Shown: positions 14,692 to 22,067 of the stretch, one piece after another
Layout of the letters: every line of letters starts with the position of its first letter
How positions within the stretch are numbered: position 1 is the first letter of the stretch
From: Thermaceae bacterium
GTDB taxonomy: Bacteria; Deinococcota; Deinococci; Deinococcales; Marinithermaceae
NCBI GenBank assembly: GCA_015490435.1
Contig: WFXV01000052.1
Location: 1 to 35,539, forward strand
Direction of reading: 5' to 3'
DNA: 35,539 bases
The notes under the pieces: generated by a model
Told to the model about the DNA's origin: nothing
What the model saw: only the letters and a program-made list of their open reading frames with translations
The model's database searches: none
Position numbers and translations under genes: made by a program

Positions 14692-16014
14692 TTAGGCAGC
14701 GGTGAGAGCAAACCCCTCGGTGCGAAGCCATTCCCGGAAGGCGGAGAGCCCGCGGGCGAACATCCGCCGGCGCCGCTCCTTTTTGGGAATCTTTTCGGGC
14801 CAGGCCGGGACCAGACCCCAGTTCGCGTTCATCGGCTGGAAATTCTCGGGGTTGGCCTCGGCCAAAAAGCGCACCAACCCGCCCAGCATGCTGGCCTCGG
14901 GCGGCACCACCACCTCTCCGCCTTGGGCGAGGCGGGCCGCGTTCTTGCCCGCGAGCCAGCCGGTGGCGGCGGACTCGAGGTAGCCCTCGACCCCGGCGAG
15001 CACCCCGGCGGCGAAGAGCCGGGGCTCCTCCTTGAACTGAAGGGTGGCCCGGAGCAGGCGGGGGGCGTTTAGGTAGGTGTTCCGGTGCATCACCCCGTAG
15101 CGGACGATCTCGGCTTTCTCGAGGCCCGGAATCGAACGCACGAGCTCCTTCTGGTCCCCCCACTTGAGCCCGGTCTGAAACCCCACCAGGCTCCACATCC
15201 GCCCCGCCTTGTCCTCGCGGCGGAGCTGCACCACCGCGAAGGGCCGCTCCTTCGTGCGGGGGTCGAAGATCCCGACCGGCTTTAAAGGCCCAAAGAGCGG
15301 GGTCTGGTAGCCCCGGCGGCCGAGCTCCTCGATCGGGATGCAGCCCTCGAAGAACTCGAGCTTCTCCCACTCGTGGGGGGTGTGGCGCCGGGCCCGGGTC
15401 AGGATCTCGTAGAAGCGGCGGTACTCCTCCTCGGTCATCGGGCAGTTGATGTAGTCGGGGCTCTGATCGTAGCGCCCGGCGAAGAAGCACTTCTCCATGT
15501 CGATCGACTCGAAGAGCACCACCGGGGCGGCAGCGTCGTAAAAGGCGAGGAAGTGGTCGCCAAAGCGCCGCTTCAAGGCTTCGGTCAGGGGATCCGAGGT
15601 CAGGGGGCCGGTGGCGAGGACCACCGGGCCCTTTTCCGGGATCTCGGTGACCTCCTCGCGCACCACCTCGATCAAGGGGTGCTCCTCTACCGCCTTGGTG
15701 ATCCGCTCGGAGAACTCCTCCCGGTCCACCGCGAGCGCCCCGCCCGCGGGCACCCGGGCGGCGTCGGCGGCCGCCATCACCACGCTCTTTGCCTCGCGCA
15801 TCTCGGCCTGGAGGAGCCCCTTCGCGCTGGTCTCCCCCTCAGCCCCGAGCGAGGTGGAGCAAACGAGTTCCGCGAGCTTTCCGGTCCGGTGCGCCGGGGT
15901 CATCTTCCGGGGGCGCATCTCATGGAGCCGGACCATAACCCCCTCGCGGGCCGCCGCGAGAGCGGCCTCGCTGCCGGCGAGCCCGCCGCCGATCACGTGC
16001 ACCACGCGGTCCAC
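14692..16014 (-). CDS. trmFO: Folate-dependent tRNA (uracil-54-C5)-methyltransferase TrmFO
   Basis: A 440-residue flavoprotein that makes 5-methyluridine at position 54 of the tRNA T-loop, taking the methylene group from methylenetetrahydrofolate and electrons from FAD. The FAD-binding motif GGGLAGSEAALAAA is at the N-terminus. The segment VCSTSLGAEGETSAKGLLQAEM and the later FFEGCIPIEELGRRG are diagnostic and carry Cys52 and Cys225, the counterparts of Cys53 and Cys226 in Bacillus subtilis. The start is GTG 16014. It leads a long same-strand gene run and is divergent from the broken DUF533 gene. Confidence 0.95.
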   Translation of the reverse strand: MDRVVHVIGGGLAGSEAALAAAREGVMVRLHEMRPRKMTPAHRTGKLAELVCSTSLGAEGETSAKGLLQAEMREAKSVVMAAADAARVPAGGALAVDREEFSERITKAVEEHPLIEVVREEVTEIPEKGPVVLATGPLTSDPLTEALKRRFGDHFLAFYDAAAPVVLFESIDMEKCFFAGRYDQSPDYINCPMTEEEYRRFYEILTRARRHTPHEWEKLEFFEGCIPIEELGRRGYQTPLFGPLKPVGIFDPRTKERPFAVVQLRREDKAGRMWSLVGFQTGLKWGDQKELVRSIPGLEKAEIVRYGVMHRNTYLNAPRLLRATLQFKEEPRLFAAGVLAGVEGYLESAATGWLAGKNAARLAQGGEVVVPPEASMLGGLVRFLAEANPENFQPMNANWGLVPAWPEKIPKKERRRRMFARGLSAFREWLRTEGFALTAA

Positions 16015-16062
16015 AACCCCCTGACCTTAGCAAAAACCACGGGGCAATAAAAGCGTCCCGGT

Positions 16063-16068
16063 TAGACT
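16063..16068 (+). promoter_or_regulatory. Leaderless -10 box of the DUF533 gene
   Basis: TAGACT ends six bases before ATG 16075. The expression signal thus looks intact even though the reading frame has a stop. Confidence 0.5.
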
Positions 16069-16074
16069 GATCGT

Positions 16075-16677
16075 ATGGCGAAGGGATTCCAGGATCTCCT
16101 CGGCGCCCTCCTCGCCTCCGGTCTCGCGCGGCCGGAGGTGCTCGAGGGCGCGGCCAAGAAGCTCGGCTTGGATGACCTCTAAGGTGGCCTGCTCGGCGGG
16201 TCGGGCGGAGTCATTGGGGCGCTCGGCGGCCTCCTCGGGGGCGGCGCTCAAAAAAGCGGCCCGAACCCCTTGGAGCTCATCACCCGGCTCGCCGGCGGCG
16301 CCCCCGCGGCCCCGGCCACCGACCCCGAGGAGCGGGCCAAGACCCTCCTGCTCGCCATGATCCTCGCCGCCAAGGCCGACGGCAAGCTCGGCCGAGAGGA
16401 GTACGAGCGGATCACCGGCAAGCTCGAGGAGGTGGACGCCTCCCACGAGGTGCGGGCCTTCGTCTACCAGGCGATGGCCGAGGCCCAAGACCCCGCCCCG
16501 CTCGTCGAGGCGGCGCGAAGGGACCCCGCCCTCGCGAAGGAGATCTTCGCCGCCAGCGTGCTCGCGATCCGGGTGGACACCCCGGAGGAAAGCCGCTACC
16601 TCGCGGAGCTCGCCCAGAAGCTGGGCCTATCCCAGGCCGAGGTCCGGGAAGTGCTCGCCCGCGCGGGGCTCGCTTAG
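16075..16677 (+). pseudogene. DUF533/TerB-like protein interrupted by an in-frame TAA
   Basis: From ATG 16075 the frame encodes MAKGFQDLLGALLASGL and onward to residue 35, then hits TAA at 16180-16182. The same frame continues without shift through a glycine-rich stretch (GGLLGGSGGVIGALGGLLGG) and a full C-terminal domain to TAG at 16677. The C-terminal part (AMILAAKADGKLGREEYERI, then VRAFVYQAMAE and SVLAIRVDTPEESRYLAELAQKLGL) matches DUF533 proteins of the TerB superfamily. One base change (for example TTA or CAA to TAA) would explain it. The only nearby start after the stop is a TTG at 16270 with no good signal. Either a recent nonsense mutation, a sequence error, or stop-codon read-through. 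Confidence 0.75.
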
Positions 16678-17543
16678 ATCCGCCGGCCCTTCTCGTCGTA
16701 CTTGTAAAAGCCCTGGCCGGTCTTCCGCCCGAGGAGGCCGGCCTGCACCATCTTCTTAAGCAGGGGCGAGGGCCGGTACTTGGAGTCGGAAAAGCCCTCG
16801 TAGAGGACCTCCATAATCGCGAGCACGGTGTCGAGGCCGATGAAGTCGGCGAGCTCCAAGGGCCCCATGGGGTGGTTCATCCCGAGCTTCATCACCGCGT
16901 CCACCGCCTCCGGCGTCGCCACCCCCTCGTGCACCGCCTGGATCGCCTCGTTCAGCATCGGAATCAACACCCGGTTGGAGACGAAACCGGGGTAGTCGTT
17001 GACCTCCACCGGGGTCTTCTTCATCTTGCGGGCGACGGCGACGACGGTCTCGGTGGTCTCGTCCGAGGTGCGGTGCCCGCGGATCACCTCGACCAGCACC
17101 ATGAGCGGCACCGGGTTCATGAAGTGCATCCCGATGAACTTCTCGGGCCGGCTCGTGTAGGAGGCGAGCTTGGTGATGGGGATCGAGGAGGTGTTCGAGG
17201 CCAGGATCCCCTCGGGCTTCACCACCTGGTCGAGCTCCCGGAAGACCTCGGCCTTCACCCCCTCGTCCTCGACCACCGCCTCGACCACCAGGTCGCAGTC
17301 GGCGAAGTCCTTGAGGGAGAGCGTCGTCTTGATCCGGCCGAGGGCGGCGTCATGTTCCTCCTGGGTGATCTTGCCCTTTTCCAAAAACTTCCCGAGGGAG
17401 CGGCGAATGGCCGCGAGTCCCCGCTCCAAAAACCGCTCCTCAACGTCCCTGAGCACCACCTCATAGCCCGCCTGGGCGGCCACCTGGGCGATGCCGGAGC
17501 CCATCTGGCCGGCCCCCACGACACCGATCTTCTTGACCTCCAT
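16674..17543 (-). CDS. 3-hydroxyacyl-CoA (3-hydroxybutyryl-CoA) dehydrogenase
   Basis: A 289-residue single-function dehydrogenase of the Hbd/PaaH type, which oxidises or reduces 3-hydroxyacyl-CoA with NAD(P). The N-terminal Rossmann motif is VVGAGQMGSGIAQVAA. The catalytic-histidine region is FIGMHFMNPVPLMVLVEVI, preceded by ASNTSSI, and the C-terminal domain has PGFVSNRVLIPMLNEAI and LGMNHPMGPLELADFIGLD, all typical. The length fits the short form without hydratase. AAGGAGG lies before ATG 17543, 13 bases after the cimA stop, so it follows cimA in one operon. The stop overlaps the convergent DUF533 stop. Confidence 0.93.
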   Translation of the reverse strand: MEVKKIGVVGAGQMGSGIAQVAAQAGYEVVLRDVEERFLERGLAAIRRSLGKFLEKGKITQEEHDAALGRIKTTLSLKDFADCDLVVEAVVEDEGVKAEVFRELDQVVKPEGILASNTSSIPITKLASYTSRPEKFIGMHFMNPVPLMVLVEVIRGHRTSDETTETVVAVARKMKKTPVEVNDYPGFVSNRVLIPMLNEAIQAVHEGVATPEAVDAVMKLGMNHPMGPLELADFIGLDTVLAIMEVLYEGFSDSKYRPSPLLKKMVQAGLLGRKTGQGFYKYDEKGRRI

Positions 17544-17556
17544 GGCGCCTCCTTTC

Positions 17557-19164
17557 CTAGCTCAACACGATGTTCCGCCGCTCGGCCTCGGTGTAGAGGC
17601 CGTACTCCATCCCATCCAAGAGCGCCTGCCAGACCGCCTGGATCAGGTCCCCGGAGATCCCGATGGTGGTGAAGCTCCGCTCCCCGTCCGCGAGGGTGAT
17701 CGTCACCCGGGCCTTGAGCTCGCGGGTGCCCCGGGGGTAGAAGGTGCGGACCCGCACCGACTTGAGCGAGAGCGCCCGCACGTACCCGGCGAGCTCGCCG
17801 AGCCCCGCCCCCTCCTCGAGTAGGGCGTCCTTCAGCACCATGAAGAGCGTGCGCACCGGCCCCTCGCCCTCGGCGGCGACGTACTCGGTGCGGCCTCCGA
17901 GCTTGACTCGGAGGGAGGCCTCCACCACCGGCTGGAGCTTGCCCCGGATGACCTCGAAGAGCCTAAGCCTTTCCACCTCGATCCAGGGACGAAAACGTCC
18001 GGTGAGCTTGCCCAGCACGAGCTCAAAGCTGGCCTCGGCGTCCTCGTAGGTGTAGCCCTCCCTCTCGAGCCTGAGGAGCTCTTCCTTGATGCGGCGGTTG
18101 GCGGCGGTGTCCTCGGTGAGGTCTACCCCGAGCCGCCCGGCGAGGGCTTCCAGGTAGCTCGCCTGGGCGATGCCGGGGAGCAGGAGCCTGCGCTCGTTGC
18201 CCACCGCCTCCGGGGGAATCGGCTCGTAGGACTCGGGGTCGCTGAGCACCGCGGCGATGTGGGCGTGGGTGCGGTGGGCGAAGACTTTGTAGCCGACGAA
18301 GGGGTGGTAGTCGAGGTCGCCGACCCCGATCTTGTTCACGATCTTCCGGGTGATCGGGGTGAGCTTTCTAAGCGCCTCGTCCGAGACCACGTCGAGCCCC
18401 ATGCGAAGCTTCAGGATCGGAAGCAGGGTGGCGAAGTCGGTGATCCCGCAGCGGGCGCCGTAGCCCCCCACCGAGCCCTGGACGTGGCGGGCCCCGGCCT
18501 CGATCGCGCTGATCGCGTTCGCCACCGCGAGGCCGGAGTCGTTGTGGCCGTGGAAGCCCACCGGCACCTCACCCGCCAGCTCGACCACCGTGCGCGTGCT
18601 CTTTTTCACCTCGCTGGGCAGGGCGGCGCCGTTGGAGTCGCCGAGGTCGATGAGGTCGGCCCCGGCTTCGAGCGCCGCCTGCACCACCGCGAGGGGGTAG
18701 TCCCGCCCCCGCCGACAGGCGTCGAAGAAGTGCTCGGCGGTGAAGAGCACCTCCTTGCCCTGGTCCTTGAAGAAGGCCACGGTGTCCCGCACCATGCGGA
18801 GGTTTTCCTCGAGGCTGGTGCGGATCACCTTCTCCACGTGGAGCTCCCAGGCCTTGCCGTAGACGTGCACCACCTCGGTCTCGGCCTTCAGCATGGCGCG
18901 GACGTTGGGATCGCGGGAGGGCGGGGTCTCGGGCCGGCGGGTGGAGCCGAAGACGGTGAGCTTCCCTTTTAGCCCGAGCTCCCGCGCGCGGGCGAAGACC
19001 TCGAGGTCCTCGGGGAACTGGTAGGGCCAGCCGGCCTCGAGGTAGTCGATCTCGAGCTCATCGAGGAGCTTCAGAATCTCGAGCTTGTCCTCGGGGGTAA
19101 AGCTCACCCCCTCGGCGAGCGCCCCGTCGCGCAGGGTGGTGTCGAGCAGGCTGACGGGCTTCAT
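17557..19164 (-). CDS. cimA: (R)-citramalate synthase
   Basis: A 535-residue enzyme of the LeuA-like family that condenses pyruvate and acetyl-CoA to citramalate, opening the threonine-independent route to isoleucine. The catalytic start is LLDTTLRDGALAEGVSF, and the metal-binding H-x-H and nearby cysteine lie in GFHGHNDSGLAVANA and GSVGGYGARCGITDF. The C-terminal third is a LeuA-type allosteric domain, where isoleucine should inhibit. Length and sequence favour citramalate synthase over isopropylmalate or homocitrate synthase. ATG 19164 lies six bases after a TAAGGT box. LeuC, LeuD and LeuB, encoded divergently nearby, can carry the next steps. Confidence 0.88.
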   Translation of the reverse strand: MKPVSLLDTTLRDGALAEGVSFTPEDKLEILKLLDELEIDYLEAGWPYQFPEDLEVFARARELGLKGKLTVFGSTRRPETPPSRDPNVRAMLKAETEVVHVYGKAWELHVEKVIRTSLEENLRMVRDTVAFFKDQGKEVLFTAEHFFDACRRGRDYPLAVVQAALEAGADLIDLGDSNGAALPSEVKKSTRTVVELAGEVPVGFHGHNDSGLAVANAISAIEAGARHVQGSVGGYGARCGITDFATLLPILKLRMGLDVVSDEALRKLTPITRKIVNKIGVGDLDYHPFVGYKVFAHRTHAHIAAVLSDPESYEPIPPEAVGNERRLLLPGIAQASYLEALAGRLGVDLTEDTAANRRIKEELLRLEREGYTYEDAEASFELVLGKLTGRFRPWIEVERLRLFEVIRGKLQPVVEASLRVKLGGRTEYVAAEGEGPVRTLFMVLKDALLEEGAGLGELAGYVRALSLKSVRVRTFYPRGTRELKARVTITLADGERSFTTIGISGDLIQAVWQALLDGMEYGLYTEAERRNIVLS

Positions 19165-19170
19165 GCCCCT

Positions 19171-19176
19171 ACCTTA
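19171..19176 (-). promoter_or_regulatory. Leaderless -10 box of cimA
   Basis: TAAGGT on the minus strand ends six bases before the cimA ATG. It lies directly after the tRNA-Pro terminator. Confidence 0.5.
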
Positions 19177-19180
19177 CCGC

Positions 19181-19212
19181 ATAAAGCAAACCCCCCGGCC
19201 CTTGGCCGGGGG
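19181..19212 (-). terminator. Intrinsic terminator of tRNA-Pro
   Basis: On the minus strand CCCCCGGCC pairs with GGCCGGGGG around a three-base loop (plus-strand arms 19192-19200 and 19204-19212), followed by GTTTGCTTT. It separates the tRNA from cimA. Confidence 0.85.
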
Positions 19213-19214
19213 AC

Positions 19215-19294
<80 letters not shown>

Positions 19295-19305
19295 CAGCAA
19301 GGATC

Positions 19306-19334
19306 AGTCTAACGAGCTCTTTTTGCCTTGTCAA
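19306..19334 (-). promoter_or_regulatory. Promoter of tRNA-Pro
   Basis: On the minus strand TTGACA (19334-19329), a 17-base spacer and TAGACT (19311-19306) form a near-consensus promoter. Its -35 hexamer overlaps five bases of the divergent leu leader promoter's -35 hexamer. Confidence 0.8.
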
Positions 19335-19356
19335 CGCGGCCGCCATCCCGTATACT
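19328..19356 (+). promoter_or_regulatory. Promoter of the leucine attenuator and leuCD
   Basis: TTGTCA (19328-19333), a 17-base spacer and TATACT (19351-19356) form a strong promoter. Transcription should start near 19363, a few bases before the leader ATG at 19367. The -35 box is shared with the tRNA-Pro promoter on the other strand. Confidence 0.8.
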
Positions 19357-19366
19357 CGCGCCCAAG

Positions 19367-19414
19367 ATGTTTCGGGCGCCCGGTCTTCGCCTAGCCCTCG
19401 GACTCCGGGGGTAG
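19367..19414 (+). CDS. Leucine-rich leader peptide of the leuC attenuator
   Basis: A 15-codon frame encodes MFRAPGLRLALGLRG and ends at TAG. It has four Leu codons: CTT (19385), CTA (19391), CTC (19397) and CTC (19403). The first two are uncommon choices in this GC-rich DNA, which should make the peptide more sensitive to low Leu-tRNA. The stop codon lies inside the 5' arm of the antiterminator, so a ribosome finishing the peptide would block that arm. There is no ribosome binding site; the ATG is only a few bases from the predicted transcript start. The call is inference from position, content and the hairpins that follow. Confidence 0.75.
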   Translation: MFRAPGLRLALGLRG

Positions 19415-19460
19415 GCGCCGGCGTAGCTCGCCTGCCCCCCGCGAGGGGGGTTTTGTTTTT
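19407..19460 (+). promoter_or_regulatory. Leucine attenuator: antiterminator and terminator before leuC
   Basis: The antiterminator pairs GGGGGTAGGCG (19407-19417) with CGCCTGCCCCC (19429-19439): eleven pairs with one G-U. The terminator pairs CCCCCC (19435-19440) with GGGGGG (19445-19450) around GCGA, followed by TTTTGTTTTT (19451-19460). The two share 19435-19439 and cannot form together. Stalling at the early Leu codons would leave the antiterminator free and allow leuC transcription. Confidence 0.78.
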
Positions 19461-19470
19461 GGGAGGGGAA

Positions 19471-20898
19471 ATGGGCAAGACGCTTTACGAAAAGGTCTGG
19501 GAAGCCCACGCGGTGCGCGAGCTTCCCGACGGCCGCACCCAGCTCTTCATTGACCTGCACCTAATCCACGAGGTGACGAGCCCCCAGGCCTTCGCCATGC
19601 TGAAAGAGCGGGGCCTCAAGGTCGCCTTCCCCCACCGGACCTTCGCCACCGTGGACCACATCGTCCCCACCGACCGGCGGGAGGAGCCCCTCGCTGACCC
19701 CCTGGCCCAGGAGATGCTCGAGGCCCTAAGGCGAAACGTCAAGGAGCACGGCATCACCTTCTTCGACCTAAAGAGCGGCCGCCAGGGGATCGTCCACGTG
19801 ATCGGCCCTGAGCTCGGCCTCACCCAGCCCGGCTTCACCATCGTCTGCGGCGACTCCCACACCTCGACCCACGGCGCCTTCGGGGCGGTAGCCTTTGGCA
19901 TCGGCACCACCCAGGTGCGCGACGTGCTCGCCACCCAGACCGTGGCCATGCAAAAGCTCAAGGTCCGCCGCATCGAGGTGAACGGCCGGCTCCTCCCCGG
20001 GGTCACCGCCAAGGACGTGATCCTCCACATCATCCGCACCCTCGGGGTCAAAGGGGGGATCGGCTACGCCTACGAGTACGCCGGCGAGGTCATCGAGCAA
20101 ATGAGCATGGACGAGCGGATGACGATCGCCAACATGTCGATCGAGGGCGGCGCCCGGGTGGGGTACATGAACCCCGACGAGACCACCTTCGCCTACCTGA
20201 AGGGCCGGCCCTACGCCCCGAAGGGCGAGGACTGGGAGCGGGCGGTGGCCGCGTGGAAGGCCCTCGCCTCCGACCCCGACGCCCACTACGACGACCGGGT
20301 CGAGATCCAAGGCGAGGCGATCGCCCCCACCGTCACCTGGGGGGTACACCCCGGGCAGTCGGCCCCGGTGGACGGCCGGGTGCCCGACCCCGCCGATTTC
20401 CCCGAGTCCGAGCGGGCTCAGGTCGAGGACGCCCTCCGCTACATGAAGCTCACCCCGGGGCAAAAGCTCACCGACGTCAAGGTGGACGTCGCCTTTCTCG
20501 GAAGCTGTACCAACGCCCGGCTCTCCGACCTCCGCGAGGTGGCGAAATACCTCCGGGGCAAGAAGGTGGCGAAGGGGGTCCGGGCCCTGGTGGTGCCGGG
20601 GAGCCAGCTCGTCGCCGAGGCCGCTGAGCGAGAGGGGATCGCCGAGGTCTTCCGCGAGGCCGGCTTCGAGTGGCGGGCCCCCGGCTGCTCGATGTGCCTA
20701 GCGATGAACCCCGACCGCCTGGTCGGCGACGAGCTCGCGATCAGCGCCTCCAACCGCAACTACAAGGGCCGTCAGGGAAGCCCCACCGGCCGCACCGTGC
20801 TGGCGAGCCCGCTCACGGTGGCGGCCAGCGCGGTGGCGGGCCACATCGCCGACCCCCGCGAGGTCCTCGGGATTGGAGGGGAAGATGCCACCGATTAA
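19471..20898 (+). CDS. leuC: 3-isopropylmalate dehydratase large subunit
   Basis: A 475-residue aconitase-family subunit that, with LeuD, isomerises 2- to 3-isopropylmalate in leucine synthesis and can act on citramalate. It opens MGKTLYEKVWEAH. The active-site segments are ATVDHIVPT, VCGDSHTSTHGAFGAVAFGIGTTQV and FLGSCTNARLSDL, and GCSMCLAMNPDRL completes the three cysteines that hold the [4Fe-4S] cluster. The ATG at 19471 follows GGGAGGGGAA and the attenuator terminator; longer in-frame starts would run through the attenuator. It overlaps leuD by 14 bases. Confidence 0.95.
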   Translation: MGKTLYEKVWEAHAVRELPDGRTQLFIDLHLIHEVTSPQAFAMLKERGLKVAFPHRTFATVDHIVPTDRREEPLADPLAQEMLEALRRNVKEHGITFFDLKSGRQGIVHVIGPELGLTQPGFTIVCGDSHTSTHGAFGAVAFGIGTTQVRDVLATQTVAMQKLKVRRIEVNGRLLPGVTAKDVILHIIRTLGVKGGIGYAYEYAGEVIEQMSMDERMTIANMSIEGGARVGYMNPDETTFAYLKGRPYAPKGEDWERAVAAWKALASDPDAHYDDRVEIQGEAIAPTVTWGVHPGQSAPVDGRVPDPADFPESERAQVEDALRYMKLTPGQKLTDVKVDVAFLGSCTNARLSDLREVAKYLRGKKVAKGVRALVVPGSQLVAEAAEREGIAEVFREAGFEWRAPGCSMCLAMNPDRLVGDELAISASNRNYKGRQGSPTGRTVLASPLTVAASAVAGHIADPREVLGIGGEDATD

Positions 20899-21493
20899 AC
20901 GCATCCAGGGACGGGCGGTGCCGATCCGCGGACGGGACATCGACACCGACCGGATCGTGCCCGCGCGGTTTTTGAAGACGGTGACCTTCGACCGGCTGGG
21001 GGAAGCGCTCTTTTACGACGAGCGCTACGACGAAAAGGGCCACCCCAAGGACCACCCCTTGAACGACCCCCGCTACGCCGGGGCGAAGATTCTCCTGGTC
21101 GAGGCTGGGTTCGGCTCGGGCTCCTCCAGAGAGCACGCGCCCCAGGCGATCAAGCGGGCGGGTTTTGCGGCGCTCGTGGGCGAGTCCTTTGCCGAGATCT
21201 TCTTCGGAAACGCCACCCAGATTGGCCTGGTGGCGGTGACCGTGGCGCCGGAGGACCTCGGCTACCTCTTCGCCCTGGTGGAGCGATCCCCCGAGACCGA
21301 GCTGGTGATCGACCTCGAGAAAATGGAGCTCAAGGCGGGGGACCGGGTGATCCCCGTCTTCCTCCCCGAAGCCGTCCGCGAGGCCTTCCTCGAGGGGCGC
21401 TACGACCCGCTCGAGGTGCTCTTAGAGGCGATGGACCGAATCCGGGAGATGGACGCGCGGCGGGCGGGGCCGGGAAAACCTGGCGTCTATTAG
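20885..21493 (+). CDS. leuD: 3-isopropylmalate dehydratase small subunit
   Basis: A 202-residue swivelling-domain subunit that partners LeuC. RGRDIDTDRIVPARFLKTVTFDRLGEALFYDERY and GFGSGSSREHAPQAIKRAGFAALVGESFAEIFFGNA are the standard LeuD motifs; the GSGSSREHA loop binds substrate. Length is usual for the long form that pairs with bacterial LeuC. ATG 20885 is preceded by GGAGGGG inside the end of leuC, indicating coupled translation. An 81-base gap with a hairpin separates it from the next gene. Confidence 0.95.
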   Translation: MPPIKRIQGRAVPIRGRDIDTDRIVPARFLKTVTFDRLGEALFYDERYDEKGHPKDHPLNDPRYAGAKILLVEAGFGSGSSREHAPQAIKRAGFAALVGESFAEIFFGNATQIGLVAVTVAPEDLGYLFALVERSPETELVIDLEKMELKAGDRVIPVFLPEAVREAFLEGRYDPLEVLLEAMDRIREMDARRAGPGKPGVY

Positions 21494-21502
21494 GCCCCGG
21501 GC

Positions 21503-21535
21503 GGGGCGCTTTTGGAGTCGGGGCGAAAGCGCCCC
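21503..21535 (+). terminator. Inverted repeat after leuD, possible weak terminator or processing stem
   Basis: GGGGCGCTTT (21503-21512) is the exact reverse complement of AAAGCGCCCC (21526-21535), with a 13-base loop that itself can form a short GGGGCG-AAAG-CGCCCC hairpin. No T run follows, so full termination is doubtful; it may only trim expression between leuD and the downstream genes. Confidence 0.4.
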
Positions 21536-21562
21536 GGCCAACCTTGGCCACCCGCCGCACAA

Positions 21563-21568
21563 TAGATT
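21563..21568 (+). promoter_or_regulatory. Leaderless -10 box of the alkyltransferase gene
   Basis: TAGATT ends six bases before GTG 21575, with no ribosome binding site. It suggests an internal promoter within the leu cluster. Confidence 0.5.
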
Positions 21569-21574
21569 GTCTTC

Positions 21575-22063
21575 GTGGATCTCTTCGGATTCGAGGTGGT
21601 GGTCCGCTTTCGCGTCGAGGGCGGGCGGATCCTGGCCTACGGCTGGCACTGGGACGCGCCCCGGGCCGACCGACACCTCGAGGCCATCGTCCGCTACCAC
21701 CATCTGCCCGGGGAGAGCCTTGGGGACGAAGGGCTCAAGCGCTGGCTTGAAGAGGAGCTGGCCGCGGTCGTGAAAAGGGGGAAAACCTTCGCGTTGCCGG
21801 ACTTTCCCTACCGCGACGGCCAGGTTTACCGATCTCTCCTCGCCATCCCCCGGGGAGAGACCCGCACGTACGGCGCGCTCGCCCGCGAGGCCGGCGTCCC
21901 CTACCCCAAGCTGCTCGCCGCGCTTTTGAAAAACCCCTTCCAGGTCCTCATCCCCTGCCATCGCCTGGTGACCCGTAAGGGCACCCTCATGGGCTTTCAT
22001 CCGCTCGGGGTCGCGGTCAAGCGCCGGCTGCTTGAGCTCGAAGGGGCGCGGCTGGAAGAATGA
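21575..22063 (+). CDS. Methylated-DNA--protein-cysteine methyltransferase (Ogt/MGMT family)
   Basis: A 162-residue suicide DNA-repair protein that moves alkyl groups from O6-alkylguanine to its own cysteine. The C-terminal domain shows VYRSLLAIPRGETRTYGALAREAG, the helix-turn-helix with the arginine finger, and the active-site motif IPCHRLV with Cys128, so it should be an active methyltransferase rather than an alkyltransferase-like protein. The N-terminal domain is short and divergent. GTG 21575 lies six bases after a TAGATT box. It sits between leuD and leuB, four bases from the leuB start, which is unusual company for a repair gene. Confidence 0.88.
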   Translation: MDLFGFEVVVRFRVEGGRILAYGWHWDAPRADRHLEAIVRYHHLPGESLGDEGLKRWLEEELAAVVKRGKTFALPDFPYRDGQVYRSLLAIPRGETRTYGALAREAGVPYPKLLAALLKNPFQVLIPCHRLVTRKGTLMGFHPLGVAVKRRLLELEGARLEE

Positions 22064-22067
22064 CCCC

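Noticed and set aside
21503..21535. Strong intrinsic terminator ending the leuCD transcript
   Set aside because: The stem is perfect, but no T run follows it; kept only as a weak structural feature.
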